Under the pieces are notes generated by a model. That model had not been told where the DNA came from and ran no database searches. It worked only from the letters and a program-made list of their open reading frames with translations. 62,390 nucleotides of DNA from an uncultured Alistipes sp. (GTDB lineage: Bacteria; Bacteroidota; Bacteroidia; Bacteroidales; Rikenellaceae): positions 1 to 62,390 of the forward strand of contig CASDSD010000017.1 in the NCBI GenBank assembly GCA_949283205.1, in the 5' to 3' direction. Within the stretch, counting starts at the first letter, position 1; each line of letters opens with the position of its first letter. Shown piece after piece: positions 1 through 7,847 of this stretch. The position numbers and the translations under genes were made by a program.

Positions 1-1
1 C

Positions 2-694
2 GAGAGCCTCTTCGTGGTCGTGGGCGGCGGCAGCGCCGCGCGTGCGGCGTCGCGCCGTCTGGGCGGCTACCCCTTCGAGTACCGCTGGGACGTGGAGTTC
101 TCGTCGCCCGTGTCGGAGCCCTTCGCCACGAAGATGTACGATCTGAAGGACCTCTCGCAGAACGGCGAGCGGCGCATACGCTTCTTCTCGGGCCGCGCGA
201 CATACCGCAGTCTCTTCGAGGTGCGCAAGCCCGCGGGGTGCGACCGTGTCGACCTCGTGATGCGTGATGTGGGGACCTCGGCCAAGGTGTGGATCAACGA
301 CCGCTATGTGGGAGGCGTCTGGGCGGCGCCGTACCGCCTCGACGTCACGGACGCCGTGCGCAACGGCGTAAACAGCATACGTATCGAGACGGCCAATACG
401 TGGGTCAACGCCATCGTGGGTCTGATGACCTCGATGCGGGGGCCGCAGGCCGCGGCGCCGGAATCGGAAAAGACGGCGGCGGAGAGGGCGGCAGGGGAGA
501 AGATGCCGGACGGGAATGCGGCGGAGAACGGGCCGGAGAACAGGACGGAGAACGGGACGGAGGCGGACTCCCTGACGGACAAGGGCTGGCGCGCGCCGCA
601 GCTGCACTTCGTCGTGAACACCTATACGGAGCGGTCGGAGCTGCCCGTATCGGGCCTTGCGGCGGGCGTGTCGCTCATCTATTACGGCAAGTGA
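2..694 (+). CDS. C-terminal part of a rhamnosidase-like glycoside hydrolase
   Basis: The reading frame is open from the window edge, so the gene starts upstream and only the last 230 residues are seen. They form a beta-sandwich of the GH2/GH106 accessory type. A sugar-binding-like fold carries the segments KVWINDRYVGGVWAAPYRLD and ETANTWVNAIVG, which match the conserved tail of GH106 alpha-L-rhamnosidases and related GH2-like enzymes, where they sit after the catalytic barrel. The closing segment ELPVSGLAAGVSLIYYG is also typical. Between about nt 443 and 583 there is a low-complexity insert rich in Ala, Glu, Asn and Gly, built from imperfect repeats of a cggagaacggga-like unit, which interrupts the last strands. 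The catalytic domain is outside the window, so the exact substrate cannot be given. Confidence 0.7.
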   Translation, partial: ESLFVVVGGGSAARAASRRLGGYPFEYRWDVEFSSPVSEPFATKMYDLKDLSQNGERRIRFFSGRATYRSLFEVRKPAGCDRVDLVMRDVGTSAKVWINDRYVGGVWAAPYRLDVTDAVRNGVNSIRIETANTWVNAIVGLMTSMRGPQAAAPESEKTAAERAAGEKMPDGNAAENGPENRTENGTEADSLTDKGWRAPQLHFVVNTYTERSELPVSGLAAGVSLIYYGK

Positions 695-715
695 CGCGGT
701 GCGGAAAGAGAAATG

Positions 716-748
716 ATGCGGGGCGGCCTCCATGAGACCGCCCCGCAT
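716..748. terminator. Shared hairpin between convergent genes
   Basis: A perfect 11-bp inverted repeat (716-726 with 738-748, 11-base loop) lies between the glycoside hydrolase ending at 694 on plus and mannonate dehydratase ending at 771 on minus. There is no clear U-run on the plus side. On the minus side a mildly T-rich stretch follows. It probably ends transcription from both directions. Confidence 0.6.
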
Positions 749-770
749 TGCATCCGTGGGGAGCGTATCG

Positions 771-1946
771 CTACTCCTTGTAGAGCGAACGGGCTATTCC
801 CATCTCGAGGCCGCGCAGCTCGGCCAGGCCCCGCATGCGTCCGTAGCACGAGTATCCCGGGTTCGAGCGGCGGTTCAGGTCGTCGCACATCTGGTGTCCG
901 TGGTCGGGGCGCATGGGTATGCGCACCTTGCGGCGCTGCTGTATCTCGAGGAAGGCCTTCATCACCTCGTACATGGGCACGTCGCCCTCGAGGTGGTTGT
1001 CTTCCTGGAAGTTGCCGTCGGCGTCGCGGCGCGTCGAGCGCAGGTGTACGAATCCCACGCGGTCGCCGAACTCGCGCATCATGGCGGGCAGGTCGTTGTC
1101 GGCGCGCACGCCGAACGATCCGGTGCAGAGGCAGAGTCCGTTCGAGGGGTTGGGCACCGCCTCGATGATGCGGCGGAAGTCGTCGGCCGTGGACATTATG
1201 CGCGGCAGGCCGAGGATCGGGTAGGGCGGGTCGTCGGGGTGTATCACCATCTCCGAGCCGCACTCGTCGGCTACGGGGCATACCTCGCGCAGGAAGTAGA
1301 TCAGGTTCTGGCGCAGCCGCTCGGCGTCGATATCCTTGTATCGGTCGAGCGCCTCGCGGAACTGCTCCACGGTGAAGCTCTCCTCCGATCCCGGCAGTCC
1401 GGCGATCATGTTGCGCGTGAGGCGGTGGCGCTCCTCCTCGCTCATGGCGTCGAAGCGTGCGCGTGCGCGCGCCTTCTCCTCGTCGGTGTACTCCTTCTCG
1501 GCGGCGGGGCGCTTGAGTATGTAGAGGTCGAAGGCCATGAATGCCGCACGCTCGAAGCGCAGGGCGCGCGAGCCGTCCTCCACCTGGAATGCAAGGTCGG
1601 TGCGCGTCCAGTCGAGTACGGGCATGAAGTTGTACGTAATGCAGTGTATGCCGCACTCGGCCAGGTTGCGTATCGACTGCTTGTAGTTGTCGATATATCG
1701 CTGGAAGTCGCCCGTCTGGGTCTTGATATGTTCGTGTACGGGGACGCTCTCGACGACGCTCCAGACCAGGCCGGCGTCGGCTATGGTCTTCTGGCGGCGG
1801 CGGATCTCATCCACTGTCCACACCTCGCCGTTGGGGATGTGGTGCAGGGCGTGTACTATGTCGGTGGCTCCGGCCTGACGTATGTCGGAGAGCTTTACGG
1901 GGTCGTCGGGGCCGTACCAGCGCCACGACTGTTTGCAAAGATACAT
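771..1946 (-). CDS. uxuA: Mannonate dehydratase
   Basis: The 391-residue protein has the usual length of UxuA, which dehydrates D-mannonate to 2-keto-3-deoxy-D-gluconate in hexuronate breakdown. It is recognisable from the N-terminal [11 protein letters not shown] and from the metal-site segments [28 protein letters not shown] and MRPDHGHQM, which correspond to the conserved His, Cys, His and Asp ligands of the TIM-barrel enzyme. It lies 52 bases downstream of a short-chain dehydrogenase on the same strand. Together they could turn fructuronate into mannonate and then KDG. Substrates would come from pectin or glucuronoside degradation, and the partial glycoside hydrolase next door fits that setting. 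It is cytoplasmic, as no signal peptide is seen. Confidence 0.95.
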   Translation of the reverse strand: MYLCKQSWRWYGPDDPVKLSDIRQAGATDIVHALHHIPNGEVWTVDEIRRRQKTIADAGLVWSVVESVPVHEHIKTQTGDFQRYIDNYKQSIRNLAECGIHCITYNFMPVLDWTRTDLAFQVEDGSRALRFERAAFMAFDLYILKRPAAEKEYTDEEKARARARFDAMSEEERHRLTRNMIAGLPGSEESFTVEQFREALDRYKDIDAERLRQNLIYFLREVCPVADECGSEMVIHPDDPPYPILGLPRIMSTADDFRRIIEAVPNPSNGLCLCTGSFGVRADNDLPAMMREFGDRVGFVHLRSTRRDADGNFQEDNHLEGDVPMYEVMKAFLEIQQRRKVRIPMRPDHGHQMCDDLNRRSNPGYSCYGRMRGLAELRGLEMGIARSLYKE

Positions 1947-1998
1947 GTTGGGGTATCGGTTTTATCGGTTATACATTCATGTTGCAGGGTCGGCGCGC

Positions 1999-2811
1999 TT
2001 AGATCGAGAAGGCGTCGAAACCGCCGTCGATGACGGTGAGGGTGCCGCTGACGAACTTCGAGGCGTCGGATGCCAGCCACTGGAGCGTGCCGAGCAGCTC
2101 CTCGGGCTCGCCGAAGCGGTTGAAGGGGGTGTGTGCCAGGATGGTGTGCGAGCGGGGCGTGAGCGATCCGTCGGGGTTGGTGAGCAGGTCGCGGTTCTGG
2201 TTTGTGAGCAGGAAGCCCGGGGCGATGGCGTTCACGCGCAGTCCCTCGCCGAACTTTATGGCCAGCTCGCCGCACATGTACTTGGTCCAGTTGACGACGG
2301 CGGCCTTCGCCACGCCGTAGCCCGCCACGCGGGTGAGGGGACGCAGCGCCGACTCCGAGGCGATGTTTATGATCGAGCCCTGCTTGCGTGCGGCCATGTC
2401 CTTGACGAAGACCATGGTGGGGATGATGGTGCCGAAGAGGTTCAGCTCCACCACCTTGCGCACGGCCTCGATATCCAGGTCGAAGATGGTCTTCTCGGGG
2501 GGCACGGTGGCTGCGGCCATATTGCCGCCGGCGCCGTTGATCAGCACGTCGATACGGCCGTAGGCGGCGATGATGTCGTTATAGTTGCTCTCGAGGACGG
2601 CCTTGTCGAGGACGTCGCACATCAGGTACATGGCCTCGCCGCCGTCGGCCTTGACTTCTGCCGCGAGCCGCTCGCCCTGTTCGCGGGCGCGGTCAAGGAT
2701 GACGACCTTTGCGCCCTGCTCGGCGAAATGTTTTACCATGGAAGTACCGAGGATGCCGGCCGCACCGGTAATGACGACGACCTTGCCGTCGACGCTGAAG
2801 AGATTTTTCAT
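1999..2811 (-). CDS. SDR oxidoreductase, probable D-mannonate oxidoreductase
   Basis: This is a 270-residue classical short-chain dehydrogenase. The cofactor motif TGAAGILG is near residue 15, NGAGGN follows in the middle, and the catalytic Ser plus YGVAK (Tyr-x-x-x-Lys) follow later. The C-terminus FVSGTLTVIDGGFDAF is standard for the family. It is the first gene of a two-gene unit with uxuA, so the likely reaction is reversible reduction of D-fructuronate to D-mannonate with NAD(P)H. The classical UxuB is a long-chain dehydrogenase, so this would be an unrelated enzyme in the same step, a replacement often seen in Bacteroidetes. The substrate is inferred from the neighbour. A gluconate 5-dehydrogenase or KduD-like activity is the main alternative. 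Confidence 0.82.
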   Translation of the reverse strand: MKNLFSVDGKVVVITGAAGILGTSMVKHFAEQGAKVVILDRAREQGERLAAEVKADGGEAMYLMCDVLDKAVLESNYNDIIAAYGRIDVLINGAGGNMAAATVPPEKTIFDLDIEAVRKVVELNLFGTIIPTMVFVKDMAARKQGSIINIASESALRPLTRVAGYGVAKAAVVNWTKYMCGELAIKFGEGLRVNAIAPGFLLTNQNRDLLTNPDGSLTPRSHTILAHTPFNRFGEPEELLGTLQWLASDASKFVSGTLTVIDGGFDAFSI

Positions 2812-2890
2812 TTGCGTATAGTTTTAATGGTTGTTTGTGTCTTGTTCCCGTTCCGGGCGGGGCGGAGTCCCGCACGGTGCTAACATTATG

Positions 2891-2898
2891 CAAAGATA
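2891..2898 (-). promoter_or_regulatory. Probable -7 box for the SDR-uxuA unit
   Basis: On the minus strand this reads TATCTTTG, a perfect match to the Bacteroidetes TAnnTTTG -7 element, about 80 bases before the SDR start codon. The -33 region is weak (TTTTCG), so the match rests on one box. Confidence 0.5.
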
Positions 2899-2982
2899 AG
2901 TTTTTCGAGTCGAAAATGCAACAGCGTGGCGCCGCCGCACCGGCAAAAAGGCCTTGCGGCGGATGATATTGTGGTGATAAAG

Positions 2983-3013
2983 TTTGCGTTTCGGAAATAA
3001 AAGAGTAACTTTA
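2983..3013 (+). promoter_or_regulatory. Probable promoter of the Gfo/Idh/MocA gene
   Basis: TTTG at 2983-2986 is followed after 19 bases by TAACTTTA at 3006-3013, one mismatch from TAnnTTTG. It points at the plus-strand gene at 3096 and is back to back with the SDR-uxuA promoter. Confidence 0.45.
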
Positions 3014-3095
3014 TTGCGGAATTGCGTTTTTTGTTCCAAAAACGGTTCCAGAAACAACCTGCCGGAAATCTTTTTCCAATCAAAAACTATAACCT

Positions 3096-4376
3096 ATGGC
3101 TATTAACAGAAAGGACTTTTTGAAGACTCTGGGGGGCATGGCGCTCTTTACCATCGTGCCGCGCCGCGTACTCGGAGGCCCGGGTCATGTCGCACCCAAC
3201 GACCAGCTGACCAAGGGTATCATCGGAACGGGCGGTATCGGCCGCACCAGCTACCACTTCACCAGCGACGAGAAGTGCCGTCTGGTGGCCCTGTGCGATG
3301 TGGACAGCATCCATCTGGATCAGGCGCTCGATCAGGCGAAGACGCAGCTGGGCGTGACTCCCAAGACCTACCATTTCTACCGCGATCTGATCAACGACCC
3401 CGACGTGGACGTGGTTCACATTGCCACGCCGCCGCACTGGCACGGCATCATGGCCGTCGAGGCGGCGAAGGCCGGCAAGGACATCTGGTGCGAGAAACCC
3501 ATGACGCGCACCATCGGCGAGGGCAAGCGGGTGATGGAGGCCGTGCGCCAGAACAACCGTATCTTCCGTCTGAATACGTGGTTCCGTTTCCAGGACACCT
3601 TCTACGGTCTGGGCACCACGGTCAAGCCCCTGAAGAAACTCGTCGACAGCGGCATGCTGGGCTGGCCCCTGAAGGTGACCATTTCGGGCTACACGGGCTT
3701 CAACTGGAAGTTCTTCTGGGTGGGCAAGGAGAATCTTGTTCCGCAGCCCGTGCCGAAGAACCTCGACTACGATCTGTGGCTGGGCCCGGCACCCTACAAG
3801 CCCTACAACGAGCACCGCACGCACCAGACCTTCCGCGGATACTGGGACTACGACGGCGGCGGCCTGGGCGATATGGGACAGCACTATATCGACCCCGTGC
3901 AGTATATCCTGGGCAAGGACAACACCTCGCCGGTGAAGGTCGAGGTGGACGCTCCGCAGCAGCACCCCGACGCCATCGGCACCTGGCGCAAGATCGTCTA
4001 CACGTATGACGACGGCTGTCAGATCATCCTGCAGGGCGAGGACCACGGCGACCCCACGGCTCCCTACATCGAGGGCCCGAAGGGCAAGCTCTACCAGGGC
4101 TTCAACTGCACCATACCCAACATCATGAACAAGCTGGCGGAGCTGCCCGATCCGGAGCCGCAGAACACCGACTTCATCAAGTGTATCCACAACCGCGAGA
4201 AGTTCGCCCTGAACGAGGTGAACGGCTTCCGCTCGGCGACGATCGTCAACATGGGCCTCTGCGCCCTGCGTCTGAACCGCTCGCTGGAGTTCGACCCCGT
4301 GGCGCTGAAGTTCATCAACGACGACGCTGCGAACGCCCTTATCGACCAGCCCATGCGCGCACCGTGGAAAATCTGA
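3096..4376 (+). CDS. Gfo/Idh/MocA family oxidoreductase
   Basis: The 426-residue protein has a hydrophobic N-terminus (NRKDFLKTLGGMALFTIVP) that resembles a Tat or Sec leader but has only one arginine where twin arginines are expected. A Rossmann fold follows with GIIGTGGIGRTSYH near residue 41. HIATPPHWH and the family hallmark WCEKPMTRT come later, and GGGLGDMGQHYIDP supplies the conserved C-terminal histidine region. This is the secreted subgroup of Gfo/Idh/MocA proteins common in Bacteroidetes and Planctomycetes. Relatives oxidise the C3 hydroxyl of glycosides to 3-keto sugars. The next gene, 27 bases downstream, ends in a DUF1080 domain, the family that cleaves 3-keto-glycosides, so the pair may be an oxidise-then-eliminate route. 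That role is inferred. The fold assignment is firm. Confidence 0.9.
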   Translation: MAINRKDFLKTLGGMALFTIVPRRVLGGPGHVAPNDQLTKGIIGTGGIGRTSYHFTSDEKCRLVALCDVDSIHLDQALDQAKTQLGVTPKTYHFYRDLINDPDVDVVHIATPPHWHGIMAVEAAKAGKDIWCEKPMTRTIGEGKRVMEAVRQNNRIFRLNTWFRFQDTFYGLGTTVKPLKKLVDSGMLGWPLKVTISGYTGFNWKFFWVGKENLVPQPVPKNLDYDLWLGPAPYKPYNEHRTHQTFRGYWDYDGGGLGDMGQHYIDPVQYILGKDNTSPVKVEVDAPQQHPDAIGTWRKIVYTYDDGCQIILQGEDHGDPTAPYIEGPKGKLYQGFNCTIPNIMNKLAELPDPEPQNTDFIKCIHNREKFALNEVNGFRSATIVNMGLCALRLNRSLEFDPVALKFINDDAANALIDQPMRAPWKI

Positions 4377-4403
4377 CACAAAAACACCTAAACTGTTAAG
4401 ACA

Positions 4404-7193
4404 ATGAAAAAACTGTTCATATCGATACTCCTGCTGGCGATGATTCCCTTTGCGGTCGTCGAGGCGCAGGATGCGCGCGGCCGTGTCACGTCGACCATCG
4501 TCGCCGACGCGTTGAACCAGCTGCCGGCGGAGGATGCCGGCCTGTATAACCAGCTCATGGGGGAATTGGCCGCCACGGGCAGCGAGGGCGTGGAGATGAT
4601 CGCCGCAATGCTGAAGCCCGCGGCCGAGGGTGTCAACAACTCGCCCATGGAGTATGCCCTGAACGGCGTGGCGTGGTACGTCACCGCCGAGGGTAACGAC
4701 GCCCTGCGCGACGGCGTGCGCGAGGGTCTGCGCAATGCCGCCGACAAGTGCGGCGACGCCACGACGAAGGCTTTCCTGCTGACGGTGCTGGAGCGTTGCG
4801 CCACGGCCGAGGATGCCGGATATTTCGCCGCGCTGCTGGGTGACGGGTACCAGGGCGACTTCGCGGCGCGCGCGCTTGCCACGCTGCCCGGAACCGAGGA
4901 GACGGTGCTGTCGCTCATGCAGGAGCAGAACGCAAACGGCCTGAGCCGCGCGCGTCTGGCACATATCGCATCGTACAAGAATATGGAGGGTGCCGAGGAT
5001 ATCCTCCTCATGTGGGCCGCCGAGGGCGGCGAGGATGCCGAGATGGCGGAGATCCACCGCGCCCTGGCATCGTGCGGCACCGCCAAGTCGGTCAAGGCGC
5101 TGGATGGCGCCGCCAAGGCTGTCGGCTACGCTTTCGAGGCGACGGATGCCTATGCGTCGTACGTGGCGCTGCTGACGAAGCTGGCGAAGACGGACCCCGC
5201 TGCCGCGCTGAAGGCCGCCAAGAAGCTCATGAAGGCCTCGCCCAAGGTGAACGTACGCTCGGCCGGTCTGGAGATCGTGGCCCGTGTCGAGGGGGCGGAT
5301 GTGCTTCCCACGCTCGAGAAGGCCATGAAGGATGAGAACCGCGAATACCGTGTGGGTGCGCTGCGTATGGCCGATGACTATGCCGACGATGCCGTCTATG
5401 CGTCATTTGCCGCCATGCTTCCCTCTCTGGAGGGCGCGGCGAGGGCCGATGTGCTGAACTGGCTCGGCACGGCTCACGCCGCCTCGCAGATCGACGCCGT
5501 GGCTGCCGCCATGAATGACGCGGATGCCGAGGTTGCGGCTGCGGCCGTGGCTGCCGCCAGCAAGATCGGCGGCGAGAAGGCCCTTGCCGCCATCGTGGCC
5601 AAGGCCGGAAGCCTTGCAGGCGATGCCGCTCCTGCCGAAAAGGATGTGATCACGAATGCCCTCCTGTCGTTCAACGGCCGTGTTAACGGGGGTGTTGTCG
5701 AGATGTTGGGCAAGGGCGGTGCCGCTGCCGAGATCGCCAGGAACGTCCTCGCGTCGCGCCGCATCCCCGAGGCTGCGGATGCCGTGCTGGCCATGGCCGA
5801 GGCGGGAGACGACGTAGCCGCCATCCTGCCCAACGTTGTTTCGGAGGCGAACTTCGAGGCTCTGTGCGGGCTCTACGAGAGCGGCAAGTGCAACGATGCC
5901 GCCGTGAACGAGGCCATCATCGACAAGCCGGCTGCCGAGCAGGTCGCAATGATCGAGGCACGCATGAAGAAGGCCGGCGACAAGGCCTATATGTACTATC
6001 CCGTTCTGGCCGCCACCGGCTCGTCGGAGGTGATTCCGATGCTGGTGGAGGGTTACGAGGCCGGCAACAAGCAGGGGTATGCCTTCGCGAGCATGCTTAA
6101 GGTGGCCGACGATGCCATGATACCTTATATGTATCGGATCGCGGGCGAGAATGCCTCCCTGAAGGATGCGGCCCTGGAGCGTTACATCTATCTGACGCAG
6201 GCGTCGCAGGCGCTGAATGCCCAGGTCAAGTACATGAACTACCGCCAGGCTCTCGAGATGAACCCGAAGACGGAGCTCAGGAACATGGCTCTGCGCGCGC
6301 TGTCGCCGACGCAGACCTATCAGGGCATGATGCTGGCGGCGGAGTACCTCGATGACGCCGAGACGGCGCAGGCTGCGGCCAACACGATTCTCGAGATCGC
6401 CACCAAGCACCCCGAGTTCTACAGCGCCGAGGTGAAGGCCCTGCTGGAGAAGGTGGGCGCGACGTTGAACGACCCCGATGCCGTCTACAAGCGCAAGGAT
6501 ATCGAGAAGTTCATCTCGGAGAACACCGCCCGTGCTTCGCACTCGATCGTATCGAAGCTGACCCCCGAAGAGGAGGCCGAGGGCTTCGAGATGCTCTTCG
6601 ACGGCGTGTCGATGGACAAGTGGCAGGGTAACCTGGCCGCCTACCAGCCCATCGACGGCTACATGTACGTGACGGCCGCCTACGGCTCGACGGGCAACCT
6701 CTACAGCAAGAAGGAGTACAAGGACTTCGTGCTGCGCTTCGAGTTCTGCTTCGACCGTGCCGGCGTGAACAACGGCGTGGGCATCCGTGCCGAGATGGGC
6801 AAGGACGCCGCATACTACGGCATGGAGATCCAGATCCTGGACCACGACGACCCGATCTATGCCAACCTGCGCGAGTATCAGGTGCACGGTTCGGTCTACG
6901 GCATCATCCCGGCCAAGCGTATCGTGTCGCCCGAGCTGGGACAGTGGAACACCGAGGAGATCCGCGTACAGGGTGACCGCATCAAGGTTACGGTGAACGG
7001 CGAGGTTATCGTCGACGGCAATATCCGCACCGCCTGCAAGGGCCACAACGTGGCTCCCGACGGCAGCGACCACAACCCCTACACCGTTGACCACCTGAAC
7101 CACCCGGGCCTCTTCAACAAGACGGGCTATATCGGTTTCCTGGGCCACGGCGAGGGTCTCAAGCTGCGCAACGTGCGTATCAAGGAGCTCTAA
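4404..7193 (+). CDS. HEAT-repeat protein with C-terminal 3-keto-glycoside hydrolase (DUF1080) domain
   Basis: The 929-residue secreted protein starts with a Sec signal peptide (MKKLFISILLLAMIPFAVVEAQ). Residues about 30-700 are alanine-rich helical repeats of the HEAT/armadillo type, with recurring units such as REYRVGALRMADDY and DAEVAAAAVAAASKIG. Residues about 725-929 form a beta-sandwich DUF1080 domain (EMLFDGVSMDKWQGN, FCFDRAGVNNGVGIRA, EYQVHGSVYGIIPA, TGYIGFLGHGEGLKLRNVRI). DUF1080 members hydrolyse 3-keto-glycosides made by Gfo/Idh/MocA oxidoreductases, and one is encoded just upstream. The HEAT array is long for the family and could be a scaffold or partner-binding surface. Domain calls are from motifs. 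No catalytic residue was verified. Confidence 0.85.
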   Translation: MKKLFISILLLAMIPFAVVEAQDARGRVTSTIVADALNQLPAEDAGLYNQLMGELAATGSEGVEMIAAMLKPAAEGVNNSPMEYALNGVAWYVTAEGNDALRDGVREGLRNAADKCGDATTKAFLLTVLERCATAEDAGYFAALLGDGYQGDFAARALATLPGTEETVLSLMQEQNANGLSRARLAHIASYKNMEGAEDILLMWAAEGGEDAEMAEIHRALASCGTAKSVKALDGAAKAVGYAFEATDAYASYVALLTKLAKTDPAAALKAAKKLMKASPKVNVRSAGLEIVARVEGADVLPTLEKAMKDENREYRVGALRMADDYADDAVYASFAAMLPSLEGAARADVLNWLGTAHAASQIDAVAAAMNDADAEVAAAAVAAASKIGGEKALAAIVAKAGSLAGDAAPAEKDVITNALLSFNGRVNGGVVEMLGKGGAAAEIARNVLASRRIPEAADAVLAMAEAGDDVAAILPNVVSEANFEALCGLYESGKCNDAAVNEAIIDKPAAEQVAMIEARMKKAGDKAYMYYPVLAATGSSEVIPMLVEGYEAGNKQGYAFASMLKVADDAMIPYMYRIAGENASLKDAALERYIYLTQASQALNAQVKYMNYRQALEMNPKTELRNMALRALSPTQTYQGMMLAAEYLDDAETAQAAANTILEIATKHPEFYSAEVKALLEKVGATLNDPDAVYKRKDIEKFISENTARASHSIVSKLTPEEEAEGFEMLFDGVSMDKWQGNLAAYQPIDGYMYVTAAYGSTGNLYSKKEYKDFVLRFEFCFDRAGVNNGVGIRAEMGKDAAYYGMEIQILDHDDPIYANLREYQVHGSVYGIIPAKRIVSPELGQWNTEEIRVQGDRIKVTVNGEVIVDGNIRTACKGHNVAPDGSDHNPYTVDHLNHPGLFNKTGYIGFLGHGEGLKLRNVRIKEL

Positions 7194-7217
7194 AGGCTTC
7201 CGCAAACCGGAACTTCC

Positions 7218-7253
7218 GCGGGCGGGCATCTTCGGGTGCCCGCCCGCTGTTTG
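7218..7253 (+). terminator. Terminator hairpin after the HEAT/DUF1080 gene
   Basis: A perfect 11-bp GC stem (7218-7228 with 7237-7247, 8-base loop) is followed by TGTTTGT, 24 bases after the stop codon. The right half recurs about 90 bases downstream. Confidence 0.65.
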
Positions 7254-7496
7254 TATGTGGGGGGGGCGGTCTCGAGGTTCTGCGGTTCCGGCCCGTCTGT
7301 ATGTAGGGGCGGTTTCGGGTTTTTCGGGTGCCCGCCCGTTGTTTGTGTGGAGGACGGATCTCGGACAGCGTGCGGGGAGGGTTGTGTCGATATGCGGATT
7401 TGCGCTGCGGGAGGCTTCGAAAATGCTGCTGCGGGCGGCTTCGGGGACGGCGGAGAGCATGATTTGCATCTTTCGGGCGTTTTTTTTCGGCAAAAA
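7254..7496. other. Intergenic stretch with partial repeats, no gene seen
   Basis: No credible gene is seen here. The stretch holds degenerate copies of the preceding terminator region: TTCGGGTGCCCGCCCG appears at 7231-7246 and again near 7321-7336, each followed by a TGTTTGT-like tail, and TGTATGT followed by a G-run also appears twice. Confidence 0.5.
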
Positions 7497-7527
7497 TTTG
7501 CAGAATGTTTTTTTTGCCCTATCTTTG
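7497..7527 (+). promoter_or_regulatory. Promoter of tRNA-Glu
   Basis: TTTG at 7497-7500, a 19-base spacer and TATCTTTG at 7520-7527 match the Bacteroidetes sigma-A promoter exactly. The tRNA begins 17 bases later. Confidence 0.8.
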
Positions 7528-7543
7528 CACCACAATCGAACGA

Positions 7544-7618
7544 GGTGGATTCATCTAAGGGTTAGGATACATGCCTCTCACGCATGACATAGGGGTTCGA
7601 ATCCCCTATCCACTACCA
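7544..7618 (+). tRNA. tRNA-Glu (anticodon CTC), CCA encoded
   Basis: A full cloverleaf can be drawn. The acceptor GGTGGAT pairs with ATCCACT with a G-U at the first pair, the anticodon stem CATGC/GCATG encloses the loop CTCTCAC giving anticodon CTC (codon GAG), and the T arm is AGGGGTTCGAATCCCCT. Discriminator A and an encoded CCA follow. It has its own promoter and terminator. Confidence 0.93.
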
Positions 7619-7619
7619 G

Positions 7620-7647
7620 GCCTGCTGATATTCAGCAGGCTTTTTTT
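7620..7647 (+). terminator. Rho-independent terminator of tRNA-Glu
   Basis: A 9-bp stem (GCCTGCTGA with TCAGCAGGC, loop TAT) is followed at once by seven T residues. It starts two bases after the tRNA CCA end. Confidence 0.9.
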
Positions 7648-7847
7648 GTTTGTTGTCGGAGGAGGCGAGGGGCGGCCGGCATGCGGGCGCGAAATGTCTG
7701 GCCTCCGGCCGCAAACTTATCATCCACCTCCGTCCCCCTGTTCGCATGGCGGGGCGGCATGCGGAGCCGAGGTGCGGTTGCCGGCATCTTGTGAAAACAG
7801 ATATGGATATATGGTGATATGAGGCGTGGCGGTGTTGTCGGCGCGTG

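Noticed and set aside
3096-3170. Twin-arginine signal on the Gfo/Idh/MocA protein
   Set aside because: The motif position reads Asn-Arg-Lys rather than two arginines; export route left open.
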